In this document: positions 1 to 7,067 of the stretch, in pieces
Layout of the letters: each line of letters opens with the position of its first letter
Position numbering within the stretch: position 1 is the first letter of the stretch
Assembly (NCBI RefSeq): GCF_016862275.1
Contig: NZ_BOMQ01000077.1
Location: 82,361 to 146,360, forward strand
Source: Actinoplanes nipponensis
GTDB taxonomy: Bacteria > Actinomycetota > Actinomycetes > Mycobacteriales > Micromonosporaceae
Length of the DNA stretch: 64,000 nt
Reading direction: 5' to 3'
Program-made: the position numbers and the translations under genes
Notes under the pieces: generated by a model
Told to the model about the DNA's origin: nothing
The model's database searches: none
What the model saw: the letters and a program-made list of their open reading frames with translations, nothing else

Positions 1-240
1 CAGGCCGGCCCGGCGCCGCAACGCCAGCAGGAGAGCCGCCGCCGGGTCCAGCAGCGCGAGGGACCCGAAATAGGCGGCCAGCCACGACGGCATCGCCGGA
101 TACGGATCGAGGCCGCCGAGGTGAAGCTGGGTCAGGTGCACGGCCGCGCCGTAGGCGAAGATCGCCACCAGCACCGCGAAGGTGACCCGGACCCCGCGCG
201 GCGCATCCGCCCACCGGTGACCGTCCCCACGACCGGACAC
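1..240 (-). CDS. Membrane protein, N-terminal part (cut by window edge)
   Basis: An open frame of 80 codons reads from a GTG at 240 off the left edge with no stop. After a short charged N-terminus there is a hydrophobic segment (VTFAVLVAIFAYGAAV), then a loop ending in DPYPAMPSW, then a second hydrophobic segment (SLALLDPAAALLLAL) followed by arginines. This looks like the first two membrane helices of a small integral membrane protein. The GTG lies 4 nt past the stop of the upstream metallo-hydrolase gene, so the two are probably co-transcribed. I do not recognise the family, and the C-terminus is missing only because the window ends. Confidence 0.6.
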   Translation of the reverse strand, partial: MSGRGDGHRWADAPRGVRVTFAVLVAIFAYGAAVHLTQLHLGGLDPYPAMPSWLAAYFGSLALLDPAAALLLALRRRAGL

Positions 241-244
241 CGCG

Positions 245-937
245 TCAGGGGGTCCAGACGGCGTTGTCGTGGGCGAAGACGACGCGGGCCGGGTCGAAGC
301 TCAGCAGCCGTTCCATCCAGGCCGGCGGGAACGGCAGCGGCGCCTCGGCGCCGTCCCGGCCGGCCCGCCCGGCCAGCACATCGGCGGTGAACCCGACCGC
401 GTGGTCGTGGCTCTGTCCCGCGACGATCACCGTGCCGTCGCCGCGCCGCACGACGAGCGACTGGTGGCCCGCGGTGTGCCCGGGGGTCGGCACGACGACC
501 ACGCCGGGCAGGATCTCGGCCTCCCCCTCCAGCTCCTCGTAGACCGCGCCCGGGCTGTCGATCAGCCAGGGCAGCGTGTGGTCCTCGACGGTACGGGCGA
601 TCTCCAGCTCGAGCCGCTGGGTGTAGATCGGCCGGCCGGGCAGCGCGGGGTTGCCGCCGCTGTGGTCGAAGTGCAGGTGGCAGTTGGCGACGTGCCTGAT
701 GTCCTCGGGCCGGGCGCCGACGGCGGCGAGCGCCTCGGGCAGGGGCACGCGATGGGGGCGGTAGTGCGCGTCCACGTCCGGGTCGGCGCCCATGCCGGTG
801 TCGACCAGCAGCGCACCGCCGGGATGCTCGACCAGATAGCCGAGGCACGGTTCGACCCGGGGCGAGCCGGTGCCGGTCTCCTCGGCCGGCCGGATGAAGT
901 AGCCGAAATCGATGCGTCGCACGTTGATGTCCGTCAC
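245..937 (-). CDS. MBL-fold (metallo-beta-lactamase) hydrolase
   Basis: A 230-aa protein of the metallo-beta-lactamase superfamily. The zinc motif HxHxDH is present as HLHFDH in the segment NCHLHFDHSGG. A later PTPGHTAGH supplies the next His ligand, and an Asp-containing segment near the end (VFAHDN) completes the fold. The order resembles N-acyl-homoserine-lactonase-like and other small-ester hydrolases, but the substrate cannot be read from sequence. GTG at 937 was chosen (M-T-D-I-N-V), because the upstream frame runs only to a TTG inside the terminator of the tRNA transcript. The gene is followed at 4 nt by the truncated membrane-protein gene. Confidence 0.8.
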   Translation of the reverse strand: MTDINVRRIDFGYFIRPAEETGTGSPRVEPCLGYLVEHPGGALLVDTGMGADPDVDAHYRPHRVPLPEALAAVGARPEDIRHVANCHLHFDHSGGNPALPGRPIYTQRLELEIARTVEDHTLPWLIDSPGAVYEELEGEAEILPGVVVVPTPGHTAGHQSLVVRRGDGTVIVAGQSHDHAVGFTADVLAGRAGRDGAEAPLPFPPAWMERLLSFDPARVVFAHDNAVWTP

Positions 938-984
938 AGCGACGAGTCTGCCGCCCACCGGCCCGGCCCGGCGACCCGGGACAG

Positions 985-1020
985 ACAAAAGCGGCCCGTG
1001 TCTGTCGACACGAGCCGCTT
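985..1020 (-). terminator. Rho-independent terminator of the tRNA transcript
   Basis: Read on the minus strand, a 13-bp stem (one G.U pair) with a 6-nt loop at 989-1020 is followed by a T run. It lies just downstream of tRNA-Glu and upstream of the metallo-hydrolase gene, so it should end the tRNA-Gln/tRNA-Glu transcript. Confidence 0.8.
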
Positions 1021-1028
1021 GCTGCTTG

Positions 1029-1101
1029 TAGCCCCGAAGGGATTCGAACCCTCGCTACCGCCTTGAGAGGGCGGCGTCCTAGGCCGCTAGACGACGGGGC
1101 C
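1029..1101 (-). tRNA. tRNA-Glu (CTC anticodon)
   Basis: The reverse complement folds as a 73-nt cloverleaf. The 7-bp acceptor stem (GGCCCCG with CGGGGCT, last pair G.U) is followed by the D-arm GTCTAGC...GGAC, an anticodon loop with CTC flanked by the GCCGCC/GGCGGT stem, and the T-arm GAGGG-TTCGAAT-CCCTT. No CCA is encoded. It is followed by a clear terminator and lies 125 nt downstream of tRNA-Gln on the same strand. Confidence 0.95.
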
Positions 1102-1226
1102 AGAACACGCTGCACTGCCAGAACTTCTGTGGTGCCTTACCTGTTGCTTCCGGCTCTTTGGCGTGAGCAACGGTGCGGAACTCTATCAGAAGTCCAGCAC
1201 CACCGCCCTTGCGGGAGTCGGTCGCG

Positions 1227-1298
1227 CTGGGGTACCAGGACTCGAACCTAGACTAACTGAACCAGAATCAGTCGGGCTGCCAATTACCCCATACCCCA
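1227..1298 (-). tRNA. tRNA-Gln (CTG anticodon)
   Basis: A 72-nt cloverleaf on the minus strand: acceptor stem TGGGGTA with TACCCCA, discriminator G, anticodon stem ACTGA/TCAGT with loop TTCTGGT (anticodon CTG), and T-arm with GTTCGAGTC. The U1-A72 pair is a known tRNA-Gln feature. An 8-bp self-complementary element (1301-1318) sits immediately upstream. Close pairing with tRNA-Glu on the same strand suggests one transcript. Confidence 0.95.
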
Positions 1299-1391
1299 TT
1301 GGTACGGCTTGCCGTACCGAGTGGAAACTCTACCCGAGCCCATGGTGGCCGCCAAATCGGGTTCCCCTCCCGCGTTTCCGTGACCGCCCGA

Positions 1392-1610
1392 CTACCGGAA
1401 CATGTCCGTGTTGTCCCGGGCCCAGGCGGCGAACCGGGGGCCCGGCTGGCCGGTCAGCTCGGCCACCGTCAGCACCGCCACCTGCGGATGTCCGACCAGC
1501 CGGCGCAGGCCGTCGGCGTACCGGGCCGCGTGCTCGCCCATGGCCGCGCTCAGCTGCGCCCGCACGTCGCTCGCGCCGAGGGCCGGCAGCTCGTCCACGA
1601 CCGGCCGGCA
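1392..1610 (-). pseudogene. C-terminal remnant of an SDR/NmrA-like oxidoreductase
   Basis: About 70 codons end in a proper stop at 1392. They encode a tail of the form ...VAVLTVAELTGQP...FAAWARDNTDMFR, which resembles the C-terminus of NAD(P)H-binding NmrA-like SDR proteins (TGRP...F..WA...). The nucleotide-binding N-terminal half (GxxGxxG) is absent: the frame meets a stop just upstream, and the DNA there looks like a different gene. I read it as a decayed fragment. The family call rests on the short C-terminal signature only. Confidence 0.4.
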
Positions 1611-1617
1611 TCACGCA

Positions 1618-1845
1618 GGCCGACGCCGAGGGGCTGGCCGCGGCCTCGATGGCCCGGGTGGCCGCGCGGCTCGGCCGCCGCCTGCCCGCGCCGGGCCACC
1701 GGCGAGTCCAACGACGCCTGGTGGACACAGCGCGGAAGGCTCTGGGAGGGGTTCGACGTCGAACAGCACCGCGGACCCGACCGGCAGGCCGCGGACGCCT
1801 TCGCCCACGGCCTGGGGCTGCTGCTGGACCGGATCGAGCGTCAGT
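1618..1845 (+). pseudogene. Frame-broken TetR-family regulator remnant
   Basis: Two pieces in different frames look like the two ends of one TetR regulator. The first, around 1618-1677, reads ADAEGLAAASMARVAARLG, matching the start of the TetR helix-turn-helix. After a shift, the stretch from about 1690 reads ...WEGFDVEQHRG...FAHGLGLLLDRIE, like the last helix of the ligand domain (FxxGLxxLLDGIE). The DNA-recognition helix and middle part are missing. Its orientation, divergent from the SDR-like remnant next to it, is the usual arrangement of a TetR-regulated oxidoreductase, so both may be debris of one locus. Confidence 0.4.
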
Positions 1846-2644
1846 CCAGGGAGACCACCGGGTTGCGCAGCTCGCCGATGCCCTGAACGCTGACCATCAC
1901 GGTCTCGCCGGAGACGATCCGGCTCACCCCGGCCGGGGTGCCGGTCAGGATGATGTCGCCGGGCAGCAGCGTCATCACGTGCGAGACGTACGACACCAGT
2001 GTCGGCACGTCGAAGACCATGTCCTTGGTCCGGCCCAGCTGGCGCACCTCCATCTGCTCCGGATCGCGCCCCACCTCGCAGCGCACCTCCAGGTCGCTGA
2101 CGTCCAGCTCGGTCTCGATCCACGGCCCGATCGGGCAGAACGAGTCGAAGCCCTTGGCCCGCGTCCACTGCGGGTCGGTGCGCTGCAGGTCGCGGGCGGT
2201 CACGTCGTTGCCGACGGTGTAGCCGAAGATGGCCCGCTGCGCGCCGGCCCGGTCCACCCGGCGGGCCCCGGTCGCGCCGATCACCACGGCCAGCTCGGCC
2301 TCGTGCTCGACCTGCTGGGACTGCGGCGGGATGCGGATCGCGTCGTTCGGACCGATCACCGAGGTGGACGGCTTGATGAAGATCAGCGGCTCCTTGGGCA
2401 CCTCGTTGCCGTGCTCGGCCGCGTGCTCGGCGTAGTTGCGGCCGACCCCGATCACCTTGCTGGAGAAGATCGGCGCGAGCAGCCGGACGTCGGCCAGCGC
2501 CCAGCGCTGCCCGGTGAAGCGCACCTGCTCGAACGGGAGGCTGCCGATCTCGGCGACGGTCAGACCCTTGGTCCCGGCCCCCGACTCACCCTCGACGACG
2601 CCGAAGGACACGCCACCGGCATGAACAAAACGAGCGAAACGCAC
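1841..2644 (-). CDS. Fumarylacetoacetate hydrolase family protein
   Basis: A 267-aa FAH-superfamily enzyme. The N-terminal small domain (RFARFVHAGGVSFGVVEG) is followed by the catalytic domain with VIGVGRNYAEHAAEHG, the metal-ligand pair in EHEAELAVVIG, NDVTARDLQ, and the C-terminal LLPGDIILTGTPAGV signature typical of acylpyruvase/2-hydroxyhepta-diene-dioate-isomerase-type members. It probably hydrolyses or isomerises a 2,4-dioxo acid; the exact substrate is unknown. GTG at 2644 was chosen because GGATGGGG lies a few bases upstream; an ATG at 2656 is also in frame. The HTH gene upstream ends about 40 nt away on the same strand. Confidence 0.8.
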   Translation of the reverse strand: MRFARFVHAGGVSFGVVEGESGAGTKGLTVAEIGSLPFEQVRFTGQRWALADVRLLAPIFSSKVIGVGRNYAEHAAEHGNEVPKEPLIFIKPSTSVIGPNDAIRIPPQSQQVEHEAELAVVIGATGARRVDRAGAQRAIFGYTVGNDVTARDLQRTDPQWTRAKGFDSFCPIGPWIETELDVSDLEVRCEVGRDPEQMEVRQLGRTKDMVFDVPTLVSYVSHVMTLLPGDIILTGTPAGVSRIVSGETVMVSVQGIGELRNPVVSLD

Positions 2645-2685
2645 GGATAACCCCATCCATTAACGATGAAAACGCAGGACCGAGG

Positions 2686-2934
2686 CTACGCGCTGCGCGG
2701 CACGGTCTCGGCGCCCAGCCGGGGGAACGGGGTCAGCGAGAACACCACCTCGACCGGCACCTCGAAGTAGGCGCAGATCCGCAGGGCCAGGTGCAGCGAC
2801 GGGCTGAACTCGCCGCGCTCCAGGTAGCCCACGGTCTGGTAGTGCACCCCGAGGGCGTCGGCGAGCTGGCGGCGCGAGATGCCCCGCTCGGCGCGCAGCA
2901 TGGCGATCCGGTTGTACGTGATCTCGGTGCTCAT
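2686..2934 (-). CDS. Small XRE/Cro-type HTH regulator
   Basis: An 82-aa protein that is almost only a Cro/CI helix-turn-helix: RIAMLRAERGISRRQLADALGVHYQTVGYLERGEFSPSL spans residues 9-46, and a short tail (FEVPVEVVFSLTPF) follows. This matches the small regulators that accompany DrrAB-like ABC transporters in Gram-positive bacteria. It begins 10 nt after the permease stop and is the third gene of the ATPase-permease-HTH operon, so it probably controls that operon. The palindrome at 4773-4790 is a candidate target (inference). Confidence 0.85.
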   Translation of the reverse strand: MSTEITYNRIAMLRAERGISRRQLADALGVHYQTVGYLERGEFSPSLHLALRICAYFEVPVEVVFSLTPFPRLGAETVPRSA

Positions 2935-2944
2935 CGGCCGGCCG

Positions 2945-3793
2945 TCACCCGACCCGCTGCATCGCCCGGTCGCGGCGCTCGGCCACCGCGGAGCCGGACT
3001 CGCGGCGGGCCATCCGGCGCAGCACCACCGGGGCCAGCACCAGGCCCAGCAGCGCCCAGAGGGCCAGCACGCCGAAGGTCTGCGGGTGCTGCCACGAGCC
3101 GCCGAGCTCGACGGTGGCCAGCGCGTCGGGCAGGAACACGGAACGCATGCCCAACCCTAGCCAGTAGACCGGGAAGACCTGCGCGACCCCGTGCAGCCAC
3201 CCCGGCATGCCGGTGATCGGGTAGAAGATGCCGGAGACCGTCACCAGCGCGCCCAGCGGCAGCAGGAGCAGGCCGATGTTGCGCGGGTTGTCGAGCAGCG
3301 AGCCGAAGACGGCGCCCAGCGGGATGGTGGCGGCGAAGCCGAGCGGCACCAGCCAGGCCAGCGTGAGCCACCCGGCCGCGTCGATGTGCAGCCCGTCGAC
3401 GATGAACAGGCTCGGCACGATCTGCAGGACCAGGCTGACCGCCGCCATCCCGCCGACCAACACCAGCTTGCCGATCAGGTAGCCGGGCATCCCGTGCGGC
3501 GTCGCCTTGGCCCGCAGCAGGGTGCCGTCCTCGCGGTCGGTGAGCAGCAGCGTGGCCACCGTCATCAGGCCCGCGAAGGCCAGGCCCATGCCCAGCGTGC
3601 TGGGCAGCGTGCGGGCGCCCAGCGACAGGCCGGTGCCGGGCACGGTGGCGTCGCGCATGAAGTAGACCGTGCCGACGAGCAGGGCCGCCGGGAAGAAGTA
3701 CGTCCACAGGTCGAAGACGTTGGTCAGGGTCTGCCGCAGCTCGATCACGCCGCGGGCCAGACCCGCGCGGGCGGCGGTGGCCACGGCGCTCAT
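2945..3793 (-). CDS. ABC-2 type transporter permease
   Basis: A 282-aa integral membrane protein with about six hydrophobic segments: FFPAALLVGTVYF, LGMGLAFAGLMTVATLLL, LVLVGGMAAVSLVLQIV, LGFAATIPLGAVFGSLL, LLLPLGALVTVSGIFYPI and LALWALLGLVLAPVVL. The DREDGTLLRAKATP coupling motif after the second helix is typical of DrrB/ABC-2 exporters. ATG at 3793 overlaps the ATPase stop (ATGA), so the two are translationally coupled. It should form the membrane channel for the ATPase at 3790-4752; the exported compound (drug, lipid or other) is unknown. Confidence 0.87.
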   Translation of the reverse strand: MSAVATAARAGLARGVIELRQTLTNVFDLWTYFFPAALLVGTVYFMRDATVPGTGLSLGARTLPSTLGMGLAFAGLMTVATLLLTDREDGTLLRAKATPHGMPGYLIGKLVLVGGMAAVSLVLQIVPSLFIVDGLHIDAAGWLTLAWLVPLGFAATIPLGAVFGSLLDNPRNIGLLLLPLGALVTVSGIFYPITGMPGWLHGVAQVFPVYWLGLGMRSVFLPDALATVELGGSWQHPQTFGVLALWALLGLVLAPVVLRRMARRESGSAVAERRDRAMQRVG

Positions 3794-4752
3794 CGGACCA
3801 CCTCGAAGGCGGCGGCCGCGGCGGCGCCCCGGCCGGCCTCGAAGTCACGGACCAGGGTCATGTAGGTGTCCTCCAGGCTGGCGCGGCGCACCTCCAGATC
3901 CGCGATGTCCTCGCCGTACTGGAGGAAGAGCTCGCGCACGAAGGCGGTGGCGTCGGCGGCGGAGTGCACGTACCGGGAGCCGGCGCGGCTCCAGCGGATC
4001 TCGGACTCCGCCGCGACCCGGCGGGACAGCTGGTCGGCGGAGCCCGCGGCGATTATCCGGCCGCCGGCCAGGATGACGATGCGGTCGGCCAGCTTCTCCG
4101 CCTCGTCCAGATCGTGGGTGGTCAGCAGCACCGTGGTGTCGTCCACATCGGTCAGCCGGTGCACCAGGTCGTGGAACTCGCGGCGGGCCGCCGGGTCGAA
4201 GCCCACCGTCGGCTCGTCGAGGAAGAGGACCTCCGGCCGGCCCACGATGCCGATCGCGACGTCCAGCCGGCGGCGCTGACCGCCGGAGAGCCGGTTGATC
4301 CGGGTGCCGGCCTGGGCGTCCAGCCCGACCAGCTCCATCAGCTCGTCGACCGGCCAGGGGCGGCTGATCCGCGGCGTCGAGTGGTCGGCGTAGTAGGTGC
4401 CGAGGTGGTGCAGCAGCTCGCGGACGCGCCACTTGCCGTGGTCGCGCCAGGACTGCAGCACCACGCCGACCCGGGCCCGCCAGGCCTCACCGGCGGTCGC
4501 CGGATCGGCGCCGAGCACCCGGACCGCGCCGGCCGAGCGCATCCGGAAGCCCTCGAGGATCTCGATGGTGGTGGTCTTGCCGGCGCCGTTCGGACCGAGC
4601 AGGGCGAGGACCTCGCCGCGCCGGACAGTGAACGTCACCCCCTGCAGCACGTCGTGGTTGCCGTACCGCATCCGCAGGTCGCGGACCTCGAGCGCCGGCT
4701 GCTCCGGAGCCGCTTCGCGGCCCGTCACCCACTCCCCCGTCATGGTCTCCAT
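3790..4752 (-). CDS. ABC transporter ATP-binding protein (DrrA-like)
   Basis: A 320-aa ABC ATPase with Walker A GPNGAGKTT, Q-loop VVLQSW, signature LSGGQ, Walker B VLFLDEPTVGFD and H-loop TTHD. A C-terminal regulatory extension ends in EDTYMTLV, as in exporter ATPases of the DrrA/CcmA class. Start ATG at 4752 is followed by a second in-frame ATG at 4743 that is equally plausible. It is first in the operon with the permease and the small HTH gene. The palindrome 4773-4790 lies 20 nt upstream and probably overlaps its promoter, giving shared control with the divergent hydrolase gene. Confidence 0.88.
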   Translation of the reverse strand: METMTGEWVTGREAAPEQPALEVRDLRMRYGNHDVLQGVTFTVRRGEVLALLGPNGAGKTTTIEILEGFRMRSAGAVRVLGADPATAGEAWRARVGVVLQSWRDHGKWRVRELLHHLGTYYADHSTPRISRPWPVDELMELVGLDAQAGTRINRLSGGQRRRLDVAIGIVGRPEVLFLDEPTVGFDPAARREFHDLVHRLTDVDDTTVLLTTHDLDEAEKLADRIVILAGGRIIAAGSADQLSRRVAAESEIRWSRAGSRYVHSAADATAFVRELFLQYGEDIADLEVRRASLEDTYMTLVRDFEAGRGAAAAAAFEVVR

Positions 4753-4772
4753 GTCCAGCAGACTATCAAGGA

Positions 4773-4790
4773 TGTAGTAGATGTACTACA
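4773..4790. promoter_or_regulatory. Palindromic operator between divergent genes
   Basis: TGTAGTA-GATG-TACTACA is a perfect 7-bp inverted repeat with a 4-bp spacer. It lies in the 47-bp gap between the ABC ATPase (minus, start 4752) and the alpha/beta hydrolase (plus, start 4800). It is AT-rich compared with its surroundings. A single dimeric repressor bound here would block both directions; the HTH protein at 2686-2934 is the nearest candidate. Confidence 0.65.
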
Positions 4791-4799
4791 TTCGTTCAC

Positions 4800-5624
4800 A
4801 TGCCCACTATCACCAGCGCCGACGGCGCCCGGCTCGAAGTGACGAGCACCGGATCCGGTCCCGGGCTGGTCGTCGTCCCCGGCGGCCTGCGCCGCTCGCA
4901 CCGCTGCCGCCGGCTCGCCGAGTCGCTGGGCGACTCCCGCACGGTGCACGTCATCGAGCGCCACGGCCCGGGCGACAGCGGACCGCCGCCGGCGGGCTCC
5001 TCCATCGAGCGGGAGGTCGAGGACGCGCTGGCCGTGCTCGACGCCACCGGCTCCGCCGAGCTCTTCGGACACGGCTACGGCGGGCTGGCCGCGCTGCACG
5101 TGGCGCTGCGCCGCGACCTGCGCCGGCTGGTGATCCACGAGCCGGCCGCCGGCCTCGACGGCGCGCCCGACCCGGCGTCCCGGCCCGGGCTCGAGCGCGG
5201 CGGGCCGCACGGACGGACGGCCACCGCGATGGCCACCTTCCTCACCGGGCTGGGCTTCGCCCCCGTCGGCGTGGTGCCGATGCCGGCCCTCACGGCCTTC
5301 GCGTGGTTCCTGCTGCGGACGCCGGACGGCCGGCAGACCCGGCAACTGCAGCCCACCGCGGCGCCCGAGGTGCGCGCCGCGGTCGGCCCGGACCCCGACG
5401 GCCACCGGTACGCGGCCGTAACATCGCCCACCCTGATCATTGCCGGCGGCCGCGACCCGGAATGGCAGCACCGGATGCAACCGCGGCTCGCGGCGCTCAT
5501 CCCGCACGCCCGGTACGCGCTGGTGCCGGAGCCGGATCACCACGCGCCCGGCGGGAGCGCACCCGCCGCCGTGGCGGACCTCGTTCGGGCGTTCCTCACC
5601 ACAGACGACGCCACGGCTCGATAG
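4800..5624 (+). CDS. Alpha/beta hydrolase-fold protein lacking the nucleophile serine
   Basis: A 274-aa alpha/beta-hydrolase-fold protein: N-terminal TSTGSGPGLVVVPGG (oxyanion region), a nucleophile elbow at about residues 96-100, and late segments with PTLIIAGGRDPEW (acid residue) and EPDHHAPGG (His). The elbow reads G-H-G-Y-G-G instead of GHSYGG, so the catalytic Ser is replaced by Gly while the Asp and His regions are kept. It may be a non-hydrolytic family member. ATG at 4800 has no Shine-Dalgarno and lies 10 nt from the palindrome, suggesting a leaderless or near-leaderless transcript. It diverges from the ABC exporter operon. Confidence 0.78.
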   Translation: MPTITSADGARLEVTSTGSGPGLVVVPGGLRRSHRCRRLAESLGDSRTVHVIERHGPGDSGPPPAGSSIEREVEDALAVLDATGSAELFGHGYGGLAALHVALRRDLRRLVIHEPAAGLDGAPDPASRPGLERGGPHGRTATAMATFLTGLGFAPVGVVPMPALTAFAWFLLRTPDGRQTRQLQPTAAPEVRAAVGPDPDGHRYAAVTSPTLIIAGGRDPEWQHRMQPRLAALIPHARYALVPEPDHHAPGGSAPAAVADLVRAFLTTDDATAR

Positions 5625-5652
5625 GAGTGGACTTGCTGGATACGCTGGTGCG

Positions 5653-6591
5653 ATGCGGATCAGCGAAACCCACGCGCTGACCACCGTGCTGCCCTCGGTC
5701 AGCTGGATCCCGCTGGCCCGCGCCCACGCGGAGCGGGCCGACGAGATGACCGCCGGCCACCGCGCCCGCAAGGCGGCGGGCGAGAAGCACGCCATAGAGG
5801 ATTTCCTGTACGACTACTACGGCACCCGCCCGGCGCAACTGCGCCGCTGGCACCCGGGCGTGGGCACCGGCCTGGCCGCGGCGCCGACCGGGGTGGCCGA
5901 GCACGCCTCCTGGAAGTGGTACAAGGCGCACCCGGACGGCGTCGTGACACTCGACATCGAGGCATACATGCACGCCCGCGGCGAGAGCGTGCGATACATC
6001 CACGGCCTGCTCACCGCCACGGCGTCCCGCCCGGCGTTCTCCGGCTGCTTCGGCCTGCACGAGTGGGCGATGGTCTACCGCCAGCCGGAGCACCGGCACT
6101 CCCTGCCGCTGCGGCTGGGCCAGGCCGAGACGGACAAGGTGGTCGAGGAGCACCCGATCCGCTGCACCCACTTCGACGCGTTCCGCTTCTTCACCCCCGA
6201 GGCGGTGGGCCTCAACCGCCTCCAGCCCACCCGGGCCACGCAGGTCGACCTGGACCAGCCGGGCTGCCTGCACGCGGCGATGGACTGCCACAAATGGGCG
6301 AGCAAGCTCGGCCCGGCGGTGCCGGGCGCCCTCGCGCTGGACTGCTTCGCCCTGGCCGGCGACATCCGGCTGCTCGACATGCAGGCCAGCCCGTACGACC
6401 TGACCTCCTACGGGCAGGAGCCGGTGAAGATCGAGACGCCCGAGGGCAAGGCGGAGTACGTGGCCCGGCAGCGGGAGTTCGCCCGCCGCGCGTCGGCCCT
6501 GCGGGCCCGGCTCATCCGGGTCTGCGACGAGCTGCTCGGGCCGGCCCTGGCCGCGGAGAACCGCGAGGCCGTGGCCCCGCACAACAGCTGA
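5653..6591 (+). CDS. 3-methyladenine DNA glycosylase-like protein
   Basis: A 312-aa soluble protein that matches a well-populated actinobacterial family usually annotated 3-methyladenine DNA glycosylase. Recognisable blocks are GEKHAIEDFLYDYYGTRPAQLRRWHPG near the start, FSGCFGLHEWAMVYR in the middle, IRCTHFDAFRFFTP, and CLHAAMDCHKWASKL. The family name is inherited annotation; I do not see a HhH-GPD motif, so DNA glycosylase activity is not evident from motifs. ATG at 5653 follows the hydrolase stop by 28 nt, and the two may be co-transcribed. Confidence 0.65.
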   Translation: MRISETHALTTVLPSVSWIPLARAHAERADEMTAGHRARKAAGEKHAIEDFLYDYYGTRPAQLRRWHPGVGTGLAAAPTGVAEHASWKWYKAHPDGVVTLDIEAYMHARGESVRYIHGLLTATASRPAFSGCFGLHEWAMVYRQPEHRHSLPLRLGQAETDKVVEEHPIRCTHFDAFRFFTPEAVGLNRLQPTRATQVDLDQPGCLHAAMDCHKWASKLGPAVPGALALDCFALAGDIRLLDMQASPYDLTSYGQEPVKIETPEGKAEYVARQREFARRASALRARLIRVCDELLGPALAAENREAVAPHNS

Positions 6592-6596
6592 GCCGG

Positions 6597-7022
6597 TCAG
6601 TCCGGGTCGGCGCGGCGGTCGCGCTTGATCTGCGCGCGACGCTTCTTGGCACCGATGCGGCGCTCGACCGATCCGCGGGACGGCTTGGTCGGGCGGCGCT
6701 GGCGCGGCGGCGGCGCGATGGCCGCCCCGACCAGTGCGGCCAGCCGGGCGGCGGCCGCCTCGCGGTTGCGCAGCTGGGAGCGGTGCTCCGAGGCGGTGAT
6801 CGTCAGCACGCCGTTGACCAGCCGGCCGCCGAGCTGCCCGACGGCGCGCTCGCGCAGCGCGGCCGGCAGCAGCTCCGAACCGGCCAGGTCCCAGGACAGC
6901 TCGACCCGGGAGTCGGTGGTGTTGACGCCCTGACCGCCGGGCCCGCTGGAGCGGGAGAACCGCCAGGAGAGCTCGGCGGCGGGAATCGTCAACCGGTCAC
7001 TGACCCGTACGTCGTCCGCCAC
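6597..7022 (-). CDS. arfB: Alternative ribosome-rescue factor / class I RF-like hydrolase (ArfB, YaeJ type)
   Basis: A 141-aa protein with the class-I release-factor catalytic loop FSRSSGPGGQGVNTTDSRVEL (GGQ near residue 29) and a basic, disordered C-terminal tail (RPTKPSRGSVERRIGAKKRRAQIKRD) that in ArfB enters the empty mRNA channel. Together these show a codon-independent peptidyl-tRNA hydrolase that rescues stalled ribosomes. GTG at 7022 gives the normal family length. It converges on the 3-methyladenine-glycosylase-like gene with a 5-nt gap. Confidence 0.92.
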   Translation of the reverse strand: MADDVRVSDRLTIPAAELSWRFSRSSGPGGQGVNTTDSRVELSWDLAGSELLPAALRERAVGQLGGRLVNGVLTITASEHRSQLRNREAAAARLAALVGAAIAPPPRQRRPTKPSRGSVERRIGAKKRRAQIKRDRRADPD

Positions 7023-7067
7023 GCGCCCAGCATGGCATCGCCCGCGCCCGGACCGCCAACGCGGTCC

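Noticed and set aside
245..988. TTG start at 988 for the metallo-hydrolase
   Set aside because: The extension would start inside the tRNA terminator stem and adds unrelated residues; the GTG at 937 gives a normal N-terminus.
1300..1320. Terminator upstream of tRNA-Gln
   Set aside because: The short self-complementary element (1301-1318) has an 8-bp stem with almost no loop and no U-tract; it may be part of the tRNA promoter or processing region, and no upstream gene needs terminating.
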